A DNA stretch of 64,000 nt. Origin: Lineus longissimus (lineage: Eukaryota; Nemertea; Pilidiophora; Heteronemertea; Lineidae). The notes beneath the pieces are model-generated. The model was given only the letters and a program-made list of their open reading frames with translations. It was not told the origin of the DNA and did not search any database. Shown in pieces: positions 36,483 to 47,686 of this stretch (the first letter of the stretch is position 1; each line of letters starts with the position of its first letter). Where the stretch lies: assembly GCF_910592395.1 (NCBI RefSeq), contig NC_088318.1:5108756-5172755 (forward strand). Reading direction: 5' to 3'. Both the position numbers and the translations under genes were made by a program.

Positions 36483-39400
36483 TTACATGGTCTCCACTTT
36501 TAGCTTGTAGTGAAATCCTGTTTTAACCTCTGCCTTTAAGTTCGTTCTTATTTGTAAAACATAAATCGACTTTGAGAAAAGCTCACAATTCTTCGTTCTG
36601 TGCGAGAAAATAGCATGTTTGCAAGGAAAAATCAGCGATTTACAATACGCAATGCAGCTTATTGGTGTGCGTCGTGTTGCTGTTTTAATCGGGCCAGATA
36701 CGTCATATAAGCTTCGGTCCGTGTTTGTCCGGATGTACTTCCCTCTATCAACGACGACTGAAAAAACAAAACGTAAAGAATTTAGCCAACTACGTATTGG
36801 GGTTCCATGTTGAAGAGTTTGTGATTTCAGCCTCGCCGAATCGAGTATTTTAATACAATACTCGATTCGAGAAAGAAGTATATTGTGGTTTTGAATGCGA
36901 AACAAACACGATACACTTGCCGAGATATCAGACCACTGACCGAGCAATAGCGATGGTCAGTGGCATTATGTTACCTACTTGAGTGAGCTAATTAGTATTC
37001 ACAGTATGGGTCACTCTGAGTGTTTGGCTCACACCTCATTAACCCCATTCAATCTTTATTGACCTATTTTGGGAAGTCCTGATATTATCGCAAGTTTAAA
37101 AAATATCCAAACTTTCAGGGAAAAGTCGGACATTGTCGGACTATTGTTAGATAAATCAGGAAAAAGTTAGAGAAACCGTCAAAACCCCTACTGGTGATAT
37201 AAGTTTTAACATCTCGTACACCTACTGGCGCTATGGAACTTCTTGACATTGCTTGGAGAAATTGCATGGTGATAAACACGGAGGCTACTCATCGATCCGA
37301 TAAACACACCCATTTCACCGAGCTCATCCTCCCTCAACCCGAGCTGATACCGCTCATGCTCGTTGTAAATACTGTCCAGGTTACTTCCCATGACATGTTG
37401 CCTTTGGACAACTTGACCATTCACATACATCGCTGCTGTACGCTCTCGACGGTCCCAGGTCACAACGACAGATGTCCACCGTAGCAAGTTTAATAAGGTA
37501 TCTTTAATTTTGCAAACCAGGTGAATGATATTATTTTCAAAAGCCTTACGGAGGCTAAACACAAATTCGTTTCTTGAAAAATGAAGCCAAAACTGGTATG
37601 GTTTTCTCCAGTCACTTAGTAGCACCGCCAATCTGTTATGTTCAAGTTTGAAAATATAAAGAGCTATAGTGAAACTAAAGCCTCGCATTTCGAATCTTGG
37701 AATTGTGATCCTTGCCGTGTTGTCCCTAATTGCCAAGACAGACCGGAATATGACTGAGTGAACGTAAGCTGCGTTACCAGTGATTCTGAATAATGAATAA
37801 ATAATAAAAAAAGAAAATGAAAAAAAAAAGAAGTTACTTCACGCTACTTAAGAGCATCGTGAGGAAATCGTTGGTTAACGTTCTCCGGCCCTGCTATTAC
37901 CACGGTGGATGATCGTAACGGTTTAGCGACCAAATGGACGGTGTCACATACCACCCTTGCTTTCACCCCTATTGCTTAATAATGGTAGCGACCATCGGCA
38001 TATAGGTCTTGGTCGCGTTGGCCTCGCCCGTTTTGGTCCCTGGTCTTTTGGCCGCATAGTAATTGGACATGCAAGAGCAGAGCAAGAACAGCCGTAAGTT
38101 TTCGTTTTAGTTCGTATTTTGCCTTTGGTTCGTATTTTGTGATATGTTTACGTTTACTAATGTTTGTATATGCTTTTTTAGGTTTCATAATAAAACGCAG
38201 TAGAGGAAAAAAGCCTTCGTTGAGTCGCCGCAGCCCTTGGTCGTGACATCTGGCGACCCCGGCAGGACCATCACCGGCAGGACCGTTACCGTCAGTCCGA
38301 CACCGTCCGTATAGAGCATCGTCCGACAGTCGACACCGTCCACATCTGGCAGGACTCCAGTTCCACTGTTTCGCGACGACAGGACTACGTAGTGTACAGG
38401 ACGTCGACAATACACGTCACACCATTCAGCGTCCAAGAACTTGCAGGACTTCGTCCCAGTTCGTGAACGGCAAGCCACGCAGGAGAAGAAATTCCCGTGC
38501 AGCTCTGTGAAATTTCCGGTATTTACAACGTATACGAGTCGTATTCAGCCTGGCAGTACAAGGTGGTAAGATTACTGTTTTGTGACTTTCCTTGTGACAA
38601 GAAACAACTCTCAGATGAGCTCTGGTTTCCACCCGCCGACAGTTTCGTGGAAGAAGACAAAGAGACATTCATAACAATCATTGTTGTTCGCCATTGAATG
38701 CATTTGTAGAGGTGTTATACTGTAGGCCCTGATGTTTGATTCGTATTGTTGAAGTATTGAGTTCTTTCACCCTGTTTTTTTTTAGAAACGGTTGTTCCTT
38801 CGCCTTATTATCAGTCAGTTTTACTCGTAAATTGCCATCATGACTTCTTCAGCGACGTAGTTCGGTTGTCGCTCGCGTTGCTTGAGTCGCGATTATTTGG
38901 AACCCTGGTTGACCTGGTCGATTGGTTGCGTGCAAGTTTCTCGAATTTTATTGATTCGCTATGTCAGCCAAGCTTTTAAAGGAGTATTTAGCAGTAGGCA
39001 CTTCATTAGGTCTGTCTGGTGAGCCATTGCGCGAGTTCGTCGACAAGCACATGCAAGAATATGCTGAAAACGCCGAGGAAGAAGCCGAACGCGCTGAAAG
39101 GGCAAAAGCAAAAGCCAATGCCGCCGCCGAGGCCCGTGAAGAACGTCGCTTGACTCGTGAGCATGAAAGAGAGATGCAGCTGAGCAGATTAGAAATTGAA
39201 CGCGCTAAAGCCGCCACCGCAGCAAGTGGCGCAGCCCGTGCCGACCCAGCTTTCAAGATGCGGCCTCCAGAAATTCCAAAGTTTGATGAAAAACGCGATG
39301 ACATGGATGCGTATATCGCACGGTATGAACGCGTCGCGACGCAACAGAGATGGGATAAGGACGAGTGGGTTTTCCGCCTGAGTACTGTATTAACTGGTAA

Positions 39401-42400
39401 AGCATTGAACGCATATAGTCAAATGAAAACTGTTGATGCATCTGATTATGATAAGGTGAAAACGGAACTGTTGAAAAGATACCAACATACTGAAGAAGGG
39501 TATAGGCATAGGTTTAGGGAGGCGAGACCTGAGAAAGGCGAGAACTCCACCCAATTTTTGGCAAGGCTAGATAGGTACCTAGATAGGTGGGTTGGTCTAT
39601 CGAATTCTGACCAGTCTTATGAAGGTTTGACCGATCTTTTGCTTAGGGAGCAGTTTGTCAATGCATGTCACAGATCACTCGCTCTATTCCTTAGAGAGAG
39701 GAGTCCGAAGGATGTGAATGAGATGGCAAGATTGGCAGAGCAATACATGGAAGCTCATGGTGCAAATAGCTTGAATGGCGTAGGTTTCAATAAGCTTAGT
39801 TTAGGACAGGATCAGAAGTTTAAGAATGGTAGCTCAGTAAAGAAAGCTGATACCGATTCCGCTACAAAGGGTAGCTTGGTAGGCATAAAACCCGATCCTG
39901 GGCATCATGGATGTTGGGGGTGCAATAGCACTGCCCACAAGTACGCTGATTGTAAGTTGAATCCGAGGAATAAGTCCTCGAAGTCTAGCTCGAGTCAACC
40001 TAGGTCTGATCAGAGTGGAAATCCTGGTCGGAAAATTTTAGGTTTCGCTGCCAAGCGGAAGAGTTCTGACTATTCGAGTAGGCCTAGTGAGTGTCAGTCT
40101 GGCACCGATAGTGTTAATGGCGTGAGTGATGGCAATGTCCAGTGTACATCGTGTCAATGCAAGGGGCAAGTCCAATCCGTTGGAATGTGTAGGACAACTG
40201 TGGGAACTGACTTTCCGCCTGTGGAATGTTTTGCCGACGGTATTGTGAAACTAGCATGCGGCAATGAGTTAAAGTTAGTGACTGGAGCGTGTGATAAGCA
40301 TGCGGTCAGTGATCTCTGTCACGGCATGCCTGTTTTGAATGGGAAACTCGGTGACGTAACTGTCAAAACATTGCGTGACACAGGGTGTACTGGTGTGGTT
40401 GTAAAAAGAAGTCTTGTCAGTCCAGAGTCGTTGACAGGAAAGTTTCATTTGTGTTTCTTGGCTGATGGTACAGTTAGGAAGTGTGCGTTGGCGAATATTA
40501 CTGTGAATACACCTTATTATTCTGGAGTTGTAGGTGATGCCATGTGTATGGACAGTCCTATTTGTGAGCTGATTATTGGCAACATTCCAGGAGCGCGGGA
40601 TCCTAATAATCCAGACCTGGGTGTTGATGAATGTACAGGCCTAGATTAGGAAGAGCCGAATGGGGCAGTTACAGGTGAAATAGGCCCAGTAAATGATAGG
40701 CCTAGTGATAGAACTGTGGACGTTTGGCGTACGGTTGATGATAGGCCTCCTGTTGAGGATAGGCCCACCGTTAGTGCCAGCGATGGGAGATTGTCTAGTT
40801 GTCCATCAGATGTCGACACTGATGCATGCGCAGTGTTGACCAGAGCACAGGTTCGCAATAGGGACAAACCACTTTCTCCCTTGAAGGTCAGTGATGCAGA
40901 CAAGAATCTTGCTGGTGTTAGTTGTGACGAAATCAGGGATGAGCAGCGGCGTGATGCCACCTTGAGTCGATTGTTTGAAAAGGCCCAGATAGGAAAGAAA
41001 GGAAGTTGTAGAGGTCGCTATCAGGAACGGTTTGAGGTTAGGAAAGGGTTACTCTATAGGATTTTCTTCCCTAAGGATAGTGATTCCGTCAAGCAGTTAG
41101 TCATACCTAGCAAGTTCAGGATGAAAGTCATGCAAGTTGCGCACGAGTCCATAGTCTCAGCCCACTTAGCTATTCGCCGCACGATAGACCGTATAGGAAG
41201 TTGTTTCTATTGGCCAGGTTTATCAGGTGATGTCACTCGGTTTTGTCAGTCATGTGATGTCTGTCAGAAGACGATTCCCAAGGGTAGAGTTCAGAAGGTT
41301 CCGTTGGAGTCGATGCCGATCATCTCTGAGCCGTTTGATAGGATTGGTGTAGACTTAGTAGGCCCTATACATCCTCCTACGGAATCTGGAAATAGGTATC
41401 TGTTGACCATGATGGACTATGCAACCAGATATCCGGAGGCGGTGGCACTTCCCAGTGTTGAAACAGAAAGTGTCGCCGAAGGCCTGTTTAGTATGTTTAG
41501 TAGGCTAGGTTTCCCATCTGAAATATTGACAGATCAAGGGACGCAGTTCATGTCGGACGTCATGAAGGAAGTTAATAGGTTACTATCCATAAAGTCTATT
41601 TCGACCACCCCATACCACCCTATGACCAACGGTTTGTTGGAGCACTTCCATTTTACATTGAAGCAGATGCTCAAGAAGCTGTGTGCAGATAAGCCTAGGC
41701 AGTGGGATCGATATTTGGATGCGGTATTGTTTGCGTACAGAGAAGTCCCTCAGGAAAGCTTAGGATTTTCTCCATTCGAACTTCTCTATGGTAGAACTGT
41801 CAGAGGACCCATGCAGATTTTAAAAACCTTGTGGACAGAAGAAGTGTCCAATCCCGATTTGAGAAACACGTATGAGTATGTGCTAGATTTACGTAATCGT
41901 ATGGAAGAGACATGTAAGCTGGCCCATGATTCCTTACGTCAGTCTCAGACACGCGCCAAACATTACTATGACAAGAAGGCAAGGCCTCGCACAATGAAAG
42001 TTGGCGATTTAGCATTAGTGTTGTTACCCACTGATAAGAACAAGCTTCGTATGCAGTGGAAAGGTCCGTTTGAGGTCATTGAAAAGATAGGCTCAAATGA
42101 TTACAGGGTTGATCTCGGATCCAGGAGGAAGGTGTATCATATCAATTTGCTGAAAAGGTATGTTCGCCGAGACCGTGTTGCTGGTTCTGTGTTGCTTGAT
42201 TGTGACAGTCACGTGACTACTGGAGTCACGGTGATTGACTTTGAGCCTGACACTGACGAAGGCGATTTTGAGTCTTTCATTAGGCCTAGTGCAGCGCAGG
42301 GTAAGGAGACTTATCGGGATGTTCACATTTGTCCTGACTTGACCCCTGAACAAAGACGGCAGGTACTTGACTTACTGGAGGAATTTCAAGATATATTTAC

Positions 42401-45400
42401 TGATGTCCCTGGAGCCACTGATTTGGTGATGCATGAGATTCACTTGGTAGATGAGGATCCGGTTCACGTCAAGCCTTATCCAATCCCATATGCGATGAGA
42501 GATCAGGTGAAGAAGGAAGTCATTGAGATGTTGCGTCTTGGTGTGATTGAACCTTCCAACTCAGCCTATAATGCACCGATCGTTTTGATAAAGAAGAAGG
42601 ATTCTTCGATCAGATTCTGTCTTGATTTTTGCTGCTTGAATTTGAAGACCAAATTTGACTGCGAACCCATGGCCAATACGGATGACATCTATGCCAAGCT
42701 TGGAGGTGACAGGTACTTTAGTATGTTTGACTTTTCTAAGGGCTACTGGCAGACTATCATTCCCGAGCGATTTAGAGATTTCACACAATTCTCGACCCCC
42801 GAGCAAGGCTGTTTCCGCTTTTGTCGCACCCCCTTTGGATTGAAGAACAGCGGGCTACATTCAACCGCCTGATGCGCAAACTGCTTGCTGGTATTGACAA
42901 CGTTGAAAATTTCGTCGATGACGTAATCGGTCACACGGTACCTTCGAATCAGCATATAGTCATAATTTCATCCCGCAGGTTTCGGAGCACTCCTCACCGC
43001 TTTCAGATATGACGCGCAAAGGTAGTTCTAATGACCTTGTTTGGCATGACACGGAACGGCGAAGCTTTGAAAATTTGAGAAATGCGCTTTCGGAACGACC
43101 AGTGTTGAGGTTGCCGGATTTCGAAAAGCCATTCGTGATTCAGGTAGATGCGAGCGGCTTAGCCGTGGCAGGCGCTATGTTGCAGGAGCATGATGGCAGG
43201 TTACACCCGTTAGCGTATTGCAGTCGAAAGTTGTTGCCTAGAGAGAGGAATTACTCATGTATAGAAAGGGAAAGTTTAGCGTTAGTTTTTGCAGTGAAAC
43301 GATTTGAGAAGTACCTAGTTGGTCGTGAGTTTTTGTTGTATACTGATCATCAACCACTGGCATGCATTGATAAGAGACAGATCGACAATGCCAGGGTTAT
43401 GCGTTGGGCGATGTACTTGCAAAGTTTCAACTTTAAGATTCGTGTCATTAAAGGTAGTGAAAATAGGATCGCGGATTATCTCAGTCGATCGTTTAACGTG
43501 TGAGTGTTGGATCGTTATCGCTTACGGACATTGTTGTACATATATGGACTATTCAGATACATCGTTTAGACGAGTACTTGTCTAGCAAAGACCATACAGT
43601 TGTGATATTGCGCAGGTTTACAGATGCAAGTTTTCCATGGTTAATTAGTTAAATTTTGTACTTCAGTCGTACATGTATGCGTTATAGTCCGTCGTTGAGT
43701 AAGTGAGTCACTGAGTGACTGCGTTAGTTCTCGTAATTGGAGATTCTAGTTTGCTTAAGTTAGTTTAGGTCTATCTTTAAATTTTGTGAATCTTGTATGT
43801 CCAAACTTAGGAGGGGGATGCGTCACATACCACCCTTGCTTTCACCCCTATTGCTTAATAATGGTAGCGACCATCGGCATATAGGCCTTGGTCGCGTTGG
43901 CCTCGCCCGTTTTGGTCCCTGGTCTTTTGGCCGCATAGTAATTGGACATGCAAGAGCAGAGCAAGAACAGCCGTAAGTTTTCGTTTTAGTTCGTATTTTG
44001 CCTTTGGTTCGTATTTTGTGATATGTTTACGTTTACTAATGTTTGTATATGCTTTTTTAGGTTTCATAATAAAACGCAGTAGAGGAAAAAAGCCTTCGTT
44101 GAGTCGCCGCAGCCCTTGGTTGTGACAGACGGTTCAAGGAACAGACGCTTATGCACTCGAGCAGATGACGTGAGTTGAAAATCAGTATAGTAAAATATGG
44201 AAGATTTGGATACATTTTTGCGATGTAGCGGCGTGGGCTTTTGCTAGATACTATCCTTAAGATCATAACGCGATGGTTTTTGTCGTTTATAGGGCTATTT
44301 AATTACAATTTGAAAAAAGTTTAGTAGGGTACCATGCCATCGCTGTCTAGTTAACGGTAGGCCGTCGCGTTCCCTTCAAAGCTATTGAATCAACATCTGG
44401 GGATGTGTTTCATTCGAAATTCGGCTCTTTTCTTATTTTTTTCTCGTTATTTTGACCGATATCTGCAATGCCCATACACATTTAGCGAACCCGCGAGTGG
44501 TTCATTAACTTCACCTTGTACAGTTTAACAAAGGCAACCTGTTCTTCGAAATTCAGTTTCTGACGTATACTACTGCACTGCATGACACGGTACCGGCATG
44601 GTGATCCCAGTTCTTCTCGTCTCCATGAACATTCTATCAATAATCATCAATGTTCATATAAAACAGAACAAAAAGGTATAAGCAAACAACAATTTGACTG
44701 ATAGAATTTTATTTTTTACTTTCAACAAACAAGTTGTTCTCCGAGCAACGGTTCGTAATAAGCTCGTAAGGTGCGAAGCACTGGTGTGCGACGTGTGTGT
44801 AAAATGGACGCTCAATCAGCACAAGACACGTCAAAGATAGCACTGGTGAGAACCTTTACAAGTGTGCGATGTGCGACAAGACCTACAAGCATAAAGTGCA
44901 CTCTCCGGGATGGTGTATGAGATACTGCTCGACGAGACCGTGCATTTTCGTCGACGTTTTCTCACAAAAATTCTGAAGAAACATTGCTCCTGAAATTTTA
45001 AACAAGTTTAGTAGGGTACCATGTCATCGCTGTCTAGTTAACGGTAGGCCGTCAGGTTCCCTTCAAAGCTTTAGAATCAACCACTGGGCATGTGTTTCGT
45101 GGTGTTTCATTCGAAATTCTGCTCTTTTCTTAATTTTTTTCCGTGATTTTGACCGATTTCTGCAATGACCGTTCATGTTTAGCGAACCCTCGAGTGGTTC
45201 AGCGACTTCACCTTGTGTGGTTTAACAAATTTCGTTAAAATTCAGTTTCAGACGTATACTGCAGCATTCCATGACACGGTACCGGCATGGTAATCCCAGT
45301 TCTTCTCGTCTCCATGGACATCCTATCCATAAACGAGGGTTCATATAAAACAGAGTACGGTGTGCCACAAGACCTACAAGCATAAAGTGCACTCTCCGTG

Positions 45401-47686
45401 ATGGTGTATGAGAAACTGCTCGACAAGACCGTGCATTTTCGTCGACGTTTTCTCACAAAAGTTGCTCCTGAAATAGAGTAAAATATTCGGCTAATTGAAG
45501 ACAATTCCCACGCCTCGAAGGCAAAAACGATCGACTATTGGTGGTAAAGTTACCTTTTAGATTGAGAATTATGACTGTCTGGGCCATATTACGAGTGAAA
45601 TGCGATAAATAATTTTTAATCGTTGAACCATACAACCCGTACACTTTCAGTGCGTTACATTGCTAAACCGGTGTACAGTAATATCGCTAAACATCGTACA
45701 CTTTCATGAAGTCAACATGTTTTGCAATGTATCTCAGCAAAAGGGCATGCATATTACTTGTTACTTCGTCAGTCTTTATTGTTAGCTTTTTAGTACATGA
45801 TAGCCATGCAAAAATGGCGTCAATTTCAGAGGCTTCGCCATAAAATGATATCAAATTTCTAACTTTCAACGTGAATGTTAGCTCTGTTTCTCTAAGTCAG
45901 AACCCCATGGGCATACTGATGTAAACTACAACAACTGATGATGCATGCATTATAAGCAGAACCGGATTAAACCACAGGACCTTACCGAAAATTGTAAAAA
46001 TGTGTGCTACCTTGAAAATTCGAGCAAAACGGAAGTTCGCTGAACCGTACATATTGGTCGCTAAACCGCTACGGTTATCCACCGTGCTGACATTAATCCC
46101 TGATTTCCTCAGGATGCTACAGGAGATGTCTTCGGGAAACTTTGTTGTTGTCCTCAAAATCAACTGGGGAAAAGCTCTTGATTTCCGTAACTACATCGTT
46201 CCATGGTTGCCAACAGGGGGCGCCACCTTGTTTACCTCGTCCACGATCACAGGTGCGTGAAGATACCAGATTTATAGCGATTGATCAGCTCCGAAATAAA
46301 TAATTGACACAACCTGAAGAACAAATACTTCAAGAGACAGATGCCATTAATCAGAATTTGTAGGTAAGGATGTTTTGACAGGCTTACTCTATGTAAAAAT
46401 GGGCGTTCATTCTAAAAAAACAGTCTTATTTGCACCACTCAAGACAAAATAGCCATTTTAACCCTTTTTGCAAAAATTGCCATATTTTGATAATAAATAC
46501 TGGCTTCTGATTACAATTTTAGGTAAGGTAGGTTTTTGCGGCCTATTCAATGTACACAGGTGTGCTGATGCCGAAAACAGCAGTCTTATGTGAACCACTC
46601 AAGATAGCCATTTAACCCTTTTTGGCCATATATGACCCTAAGTGGTCAAATACTAGTTTTTATTCCAAATTTTAGGTGCACCCTATCACTCCTTTATCTC
46701 CAGCGTTCTATGTGTTCTCTGAGGGGGGGGGGTGTCTGATTGTAGGGACTTGGCGATTTAATGAACATCTATGTTGGCAGAGAGACTATTCTTGGACATC
46801 AATGGCCTTTGTAGCCATTCTCAATGCAGGGTACTCGAAGCAGCACCCTGACTCATTAGATTCTGTTATGTTTCGTCTCTGCATCATTTGATCGGACAAT
46901 GGGTATTAAGTGATATTGGCAATCAAAGTCGGTTTGAGACCTCCTTTCGTGATTGCTTGTAAGTCCATATACCCACCTCACGTCTGGATGAGGTCCATTC
47001 AGACTATAACTGATGATAGCTGAAAGAGGAACGAGAATGTTCATTGAACCACCTCACGTCTGGATGAGGTCCATTAATACTATAACTGATGATTGCTGAA
47101 ATAGGAACGAGAATATCCTTAGACGAGAATTCTTCCAACGATATCCTTCTCTGTTTGATGGGCGGAAGTACGAGGGGAGTTGGCTGTGGTCCAGACCAAT
47201 ACTTCGTCCCCAAAAGGGACGAAGTGCGACGTGCCTATTGCGATAATGATTTGTTGCCGAAACAATGGCTTGATTGGTTGGCTAGCCTTGTGACGTCAAA
47301 TTATTTTTAAACCGAGGGTTTTCCTGTTTTTCATCATGGCTTAAGTTTAAATGCGTTTGGGCTAGAATTCCTGGCTTTTTTCGAGCTCACACATGGGCTC
47401 GATGTACAGCGTAGCGGATCGAGGCTATATAATGAGCTAGCTGCGGTCAGGAATGAATCTGTTGGGTTCATCTTTGGGCTCGAGGGAGGTGGCTGCGATC
47501 ATGCATGAATCTGTTGGGTTCATCTTTGAAGAGAAAATATCGAGTAAGAGTGGGGAAATGCGATAGAGAGCACTAAGTATGTATATAGTGGTACTCACGC
47601 TCCATATTTTGACGCCGGACTGACGCTGTCACCAAGGTAATGGTGATTGACGACAGCCACAAACGGGAATGCAGCAGACTTTGCAT
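36483..47686 (-). CDS. Unit C: secreted LamG-PAN protein (301 aa) with a 9-kb transposon-filled intron
   Basis: Exons: 47686-47599 (88 nt, type 1 signal peptide, one extra codon versus unit A), a mini-exon (47095-47053 or 47019-46977), 37725-37226 (500 nt, LamG body) and 36757-36483 (275 nt, PAN-like, TAA stop). Using either mini-exon gives 906 nt, open throughout. The LamG body has FSFTIALYIF, WTSVVVTWDRRERT, MYVNGQVV and VFIGSMSSLRVYHH. The PAN exon has SCIAYCKS, PCKHAIFS and CELFSKS. Intron 2 holds the nested TIR element and Gypsy element, so whether it is still spliced correctly is uncertain. Confidence 0.65.
37942..38248 (+). repeat. Gypsy 5' LTR
   Basis: 307 bp, starting TGTCACATACC and ending GTGACA. 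It contains ATAATAAAACG near its right end (a poly(A) signal-like word). Matches the 3' LTR with only a few differences, so the insertion is young relative to the array. Confidence 0.9.
38251..38268 (+). other. Putative primer binding site
   Basis: TGGCGACCCCGGCAGGAC begins two bases after the 5' LTR, where the PBS is expected, and starts with TGG as needed to pair with a tRNA CCA end. The priming tRNA was not identified. Confidence 0.55.
38961..40649 (+). CDS. gag: Gypsy gag-protease polyprotein (562 aa)
   Basis: An N-terminal charged, coiled-coil-like Glu/Ala/Arg-rich region (about 30-90) is followed by a capsid region (about 100-265). The segment from YRHRFREA (181) to EQYMEAHG (about 267) looks like the retroelement capsid domain from which vertebrate SCAN domains derive. 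A CCHC zinc knuckle is at 318-331 (CWGCNSTAHKYADC). An aspartic-protease motif DTG is at 473-475, followed by a GNI-containing end. A TAG at 40647-40649 ends the frame, but the next pol ORF continues in the same frame. Confidence 0.85.
   Translation: MSAKLLKEYLAVGTSLGLSGEPLREFVDKHMQEYAENAEEEAERAERAKAKANAAAEAREERRLTREHEREMQLSRLEIERAKAATAASGAARADPAFKMRPPEIPKFDEKRDDMDAYIARYERVATQQRWDKDEWVFRLSTVLTGKALNAYSQMKTVDASDYDKVKTELLKRYQHTEEGYRHRFREARPEKGENSTQFLARLDRYLDRWVGLSNSDQSYEGLTDLLLREQFVNACHRSLALFLRERSPKDVNEMARLAEQYMEAHGANSLNGVGFNKLSLGQDQKFKNGSSVKKADTDSATKGSLVGIKPDPGHHGCWGCNSTAHKYADCKLNPRNKSSKSSSSQPRSDQSGNPGRKILGFAAKRKSSDYSSRPSECQSGTDSVNGVSDGNVQCTSCQCKGQVQSVGMCRTTVGTDFPPVECFADGIVKLACGNELKLVTGACDKHAVSDLCHGMPVLNGKLGDVTVKTLRDTGCTGVVVKRSLVSPESLTGKFHLCFLADGTVRKCALANITVNTPYYSGVVGDAMCMDSPICELIIGNIPGARDPNNPDLGVDECTGLD
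40716..42872 (+). pseudogene. pol: Gypsy pol: integrase then reverse transcriptase, frameshifted
   Basis: In the same frame as gag, 22 codons after the gag TAG. Contains an HHCC integrase zinc-binding region (H143, H150, C180, C183), a DDE core (D213 in GVDLVGP, D273 in LTDQGTQF, E309 in GLLEHFH), and a C-terminal segment with WKGPFEVIEKIG. RT follows (ending FDFSKGYWQ, FRFCRTPFGLKNSG). The frame is lost at about 42850, where one base is missing from a G run. The FVDD catalytic box then appears in another frame at 42911-42922. Not translatable as a single product. Confidence 0.85.
43009..43503 (+). pseudogene. Gypsy RNase H fragment
   Basis: A third frame encodes the RT tail and RNase H: FVIQVDASGLAVAGAML (first Asp), YSCIERESLALVFAV (Glu), LLYTDHQPLA (Asp) and a short C-terminus ending RIADYLSRS. 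The stretch normally linking the RT active site to this region is shortened to about 90 bp, so a deletion is inferred. Confidence 0.8.
43809..43820 (+). other. Polypurine tract
   Basis: AGGAGGGGGATG lies immediately before the 3' LTR, the expected place for plus-strand priming. Confidence 0.6.
43821..44127 (+). repeat. Gypsy 3' LTR
   Basis: 307 bp, the same length as the 5' LTR. The first base is C instead of T and there are a few other substitutions. It is followed directly by the GACGG target duplication. Confidence 0.9.
44781..44900 (+). pseudogene. C2H2 zinc-finger relic in the unit C transposon
   Basis: One frame reads LVCDVCVKWTLNQHKTRQ, a finger-like C-x2-C ... H. After a short frame slip another reads TGENLYKCAMCDKTYKHK, with a TGEK-like linker and the start of the next finger. 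A shorter echo (CHKTYKHKVHS) occurs at about 45363-45400 in the internal duplication. Stops surround them, so no protein is made. Origin by gene capture is an inference. Confidence 0.55.
46977..47095 (-). repeat. Two 76-bp repeats with 43-nt mini-exons (unit C)
   Basis: Candidate exons 47095-47053 (IISYSINGPHPDVR) and 47019-46977 (IISYSLNGPHPDVR), exactly 76 bp apart, each with an AG acceptor and a GT after GTGAG. Either alone preserves the unit C frame; both together would shift it. Confidence 0.75.

Larger units (their letters stand above)
37937..44132 (+). mobile_element. Gmr1-like Ty3/Gypsy LTR retrotransposon, defective
   Basis: Flanked by the 5-bp target duplication GACGG (37937-37941 and 44128-44132). 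Two 307-bp LTRs are nearly identical. The coding order is gag, protease, integrase, RT, RNase H. Integrase upstream of RT is the hallmark of the Gmr1 group; ordinary Gypsy elements have it downstream. It is broken by an in-frame TAG between the gag-protease and pol parts, a frameshift in RT and a missing RT-RNase H connection. It sits inside the left TIR of the zinc-finger-bearing transposon in unit C. Confidence 0.9.
37901..46086. mobile_element. TIR DNA transposon (about 2 kb) interrupted by Gypsy, in unit C
   Basis: The left end starts CACGGTGGATGATCGTAACG and the right end finishes CCACCGTG, with about 50 bp of imperfect inverted repeat (GGTTTAGCGACCAA blocks). Subtracting the Gypsy element and its duplicated 5 bp leaves 1995 bp, close to the 1989-bp copy in unit F. 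Units B, D and E are uninterrupted at the matching site (GCTAACATT near 33817, 50372 and 55429). No transposase was recognised. It carries zinc-finger-like relics and an internal duplication of about 0.69 kb. Confidence 0.75.

Noticed and set aside
38426-38697. Short ORFs on both strands in the Gypsy leader
   Set aside because: They lie between the PBS and gag, with no domain and no expected gene at that place.
45235-46163. Minus-strand ORFs repeated at 59647-60575
   Set aside because: They lie inside the TIR transposon and are conserved only because units C and F are recent duplicates; no domain was seen.
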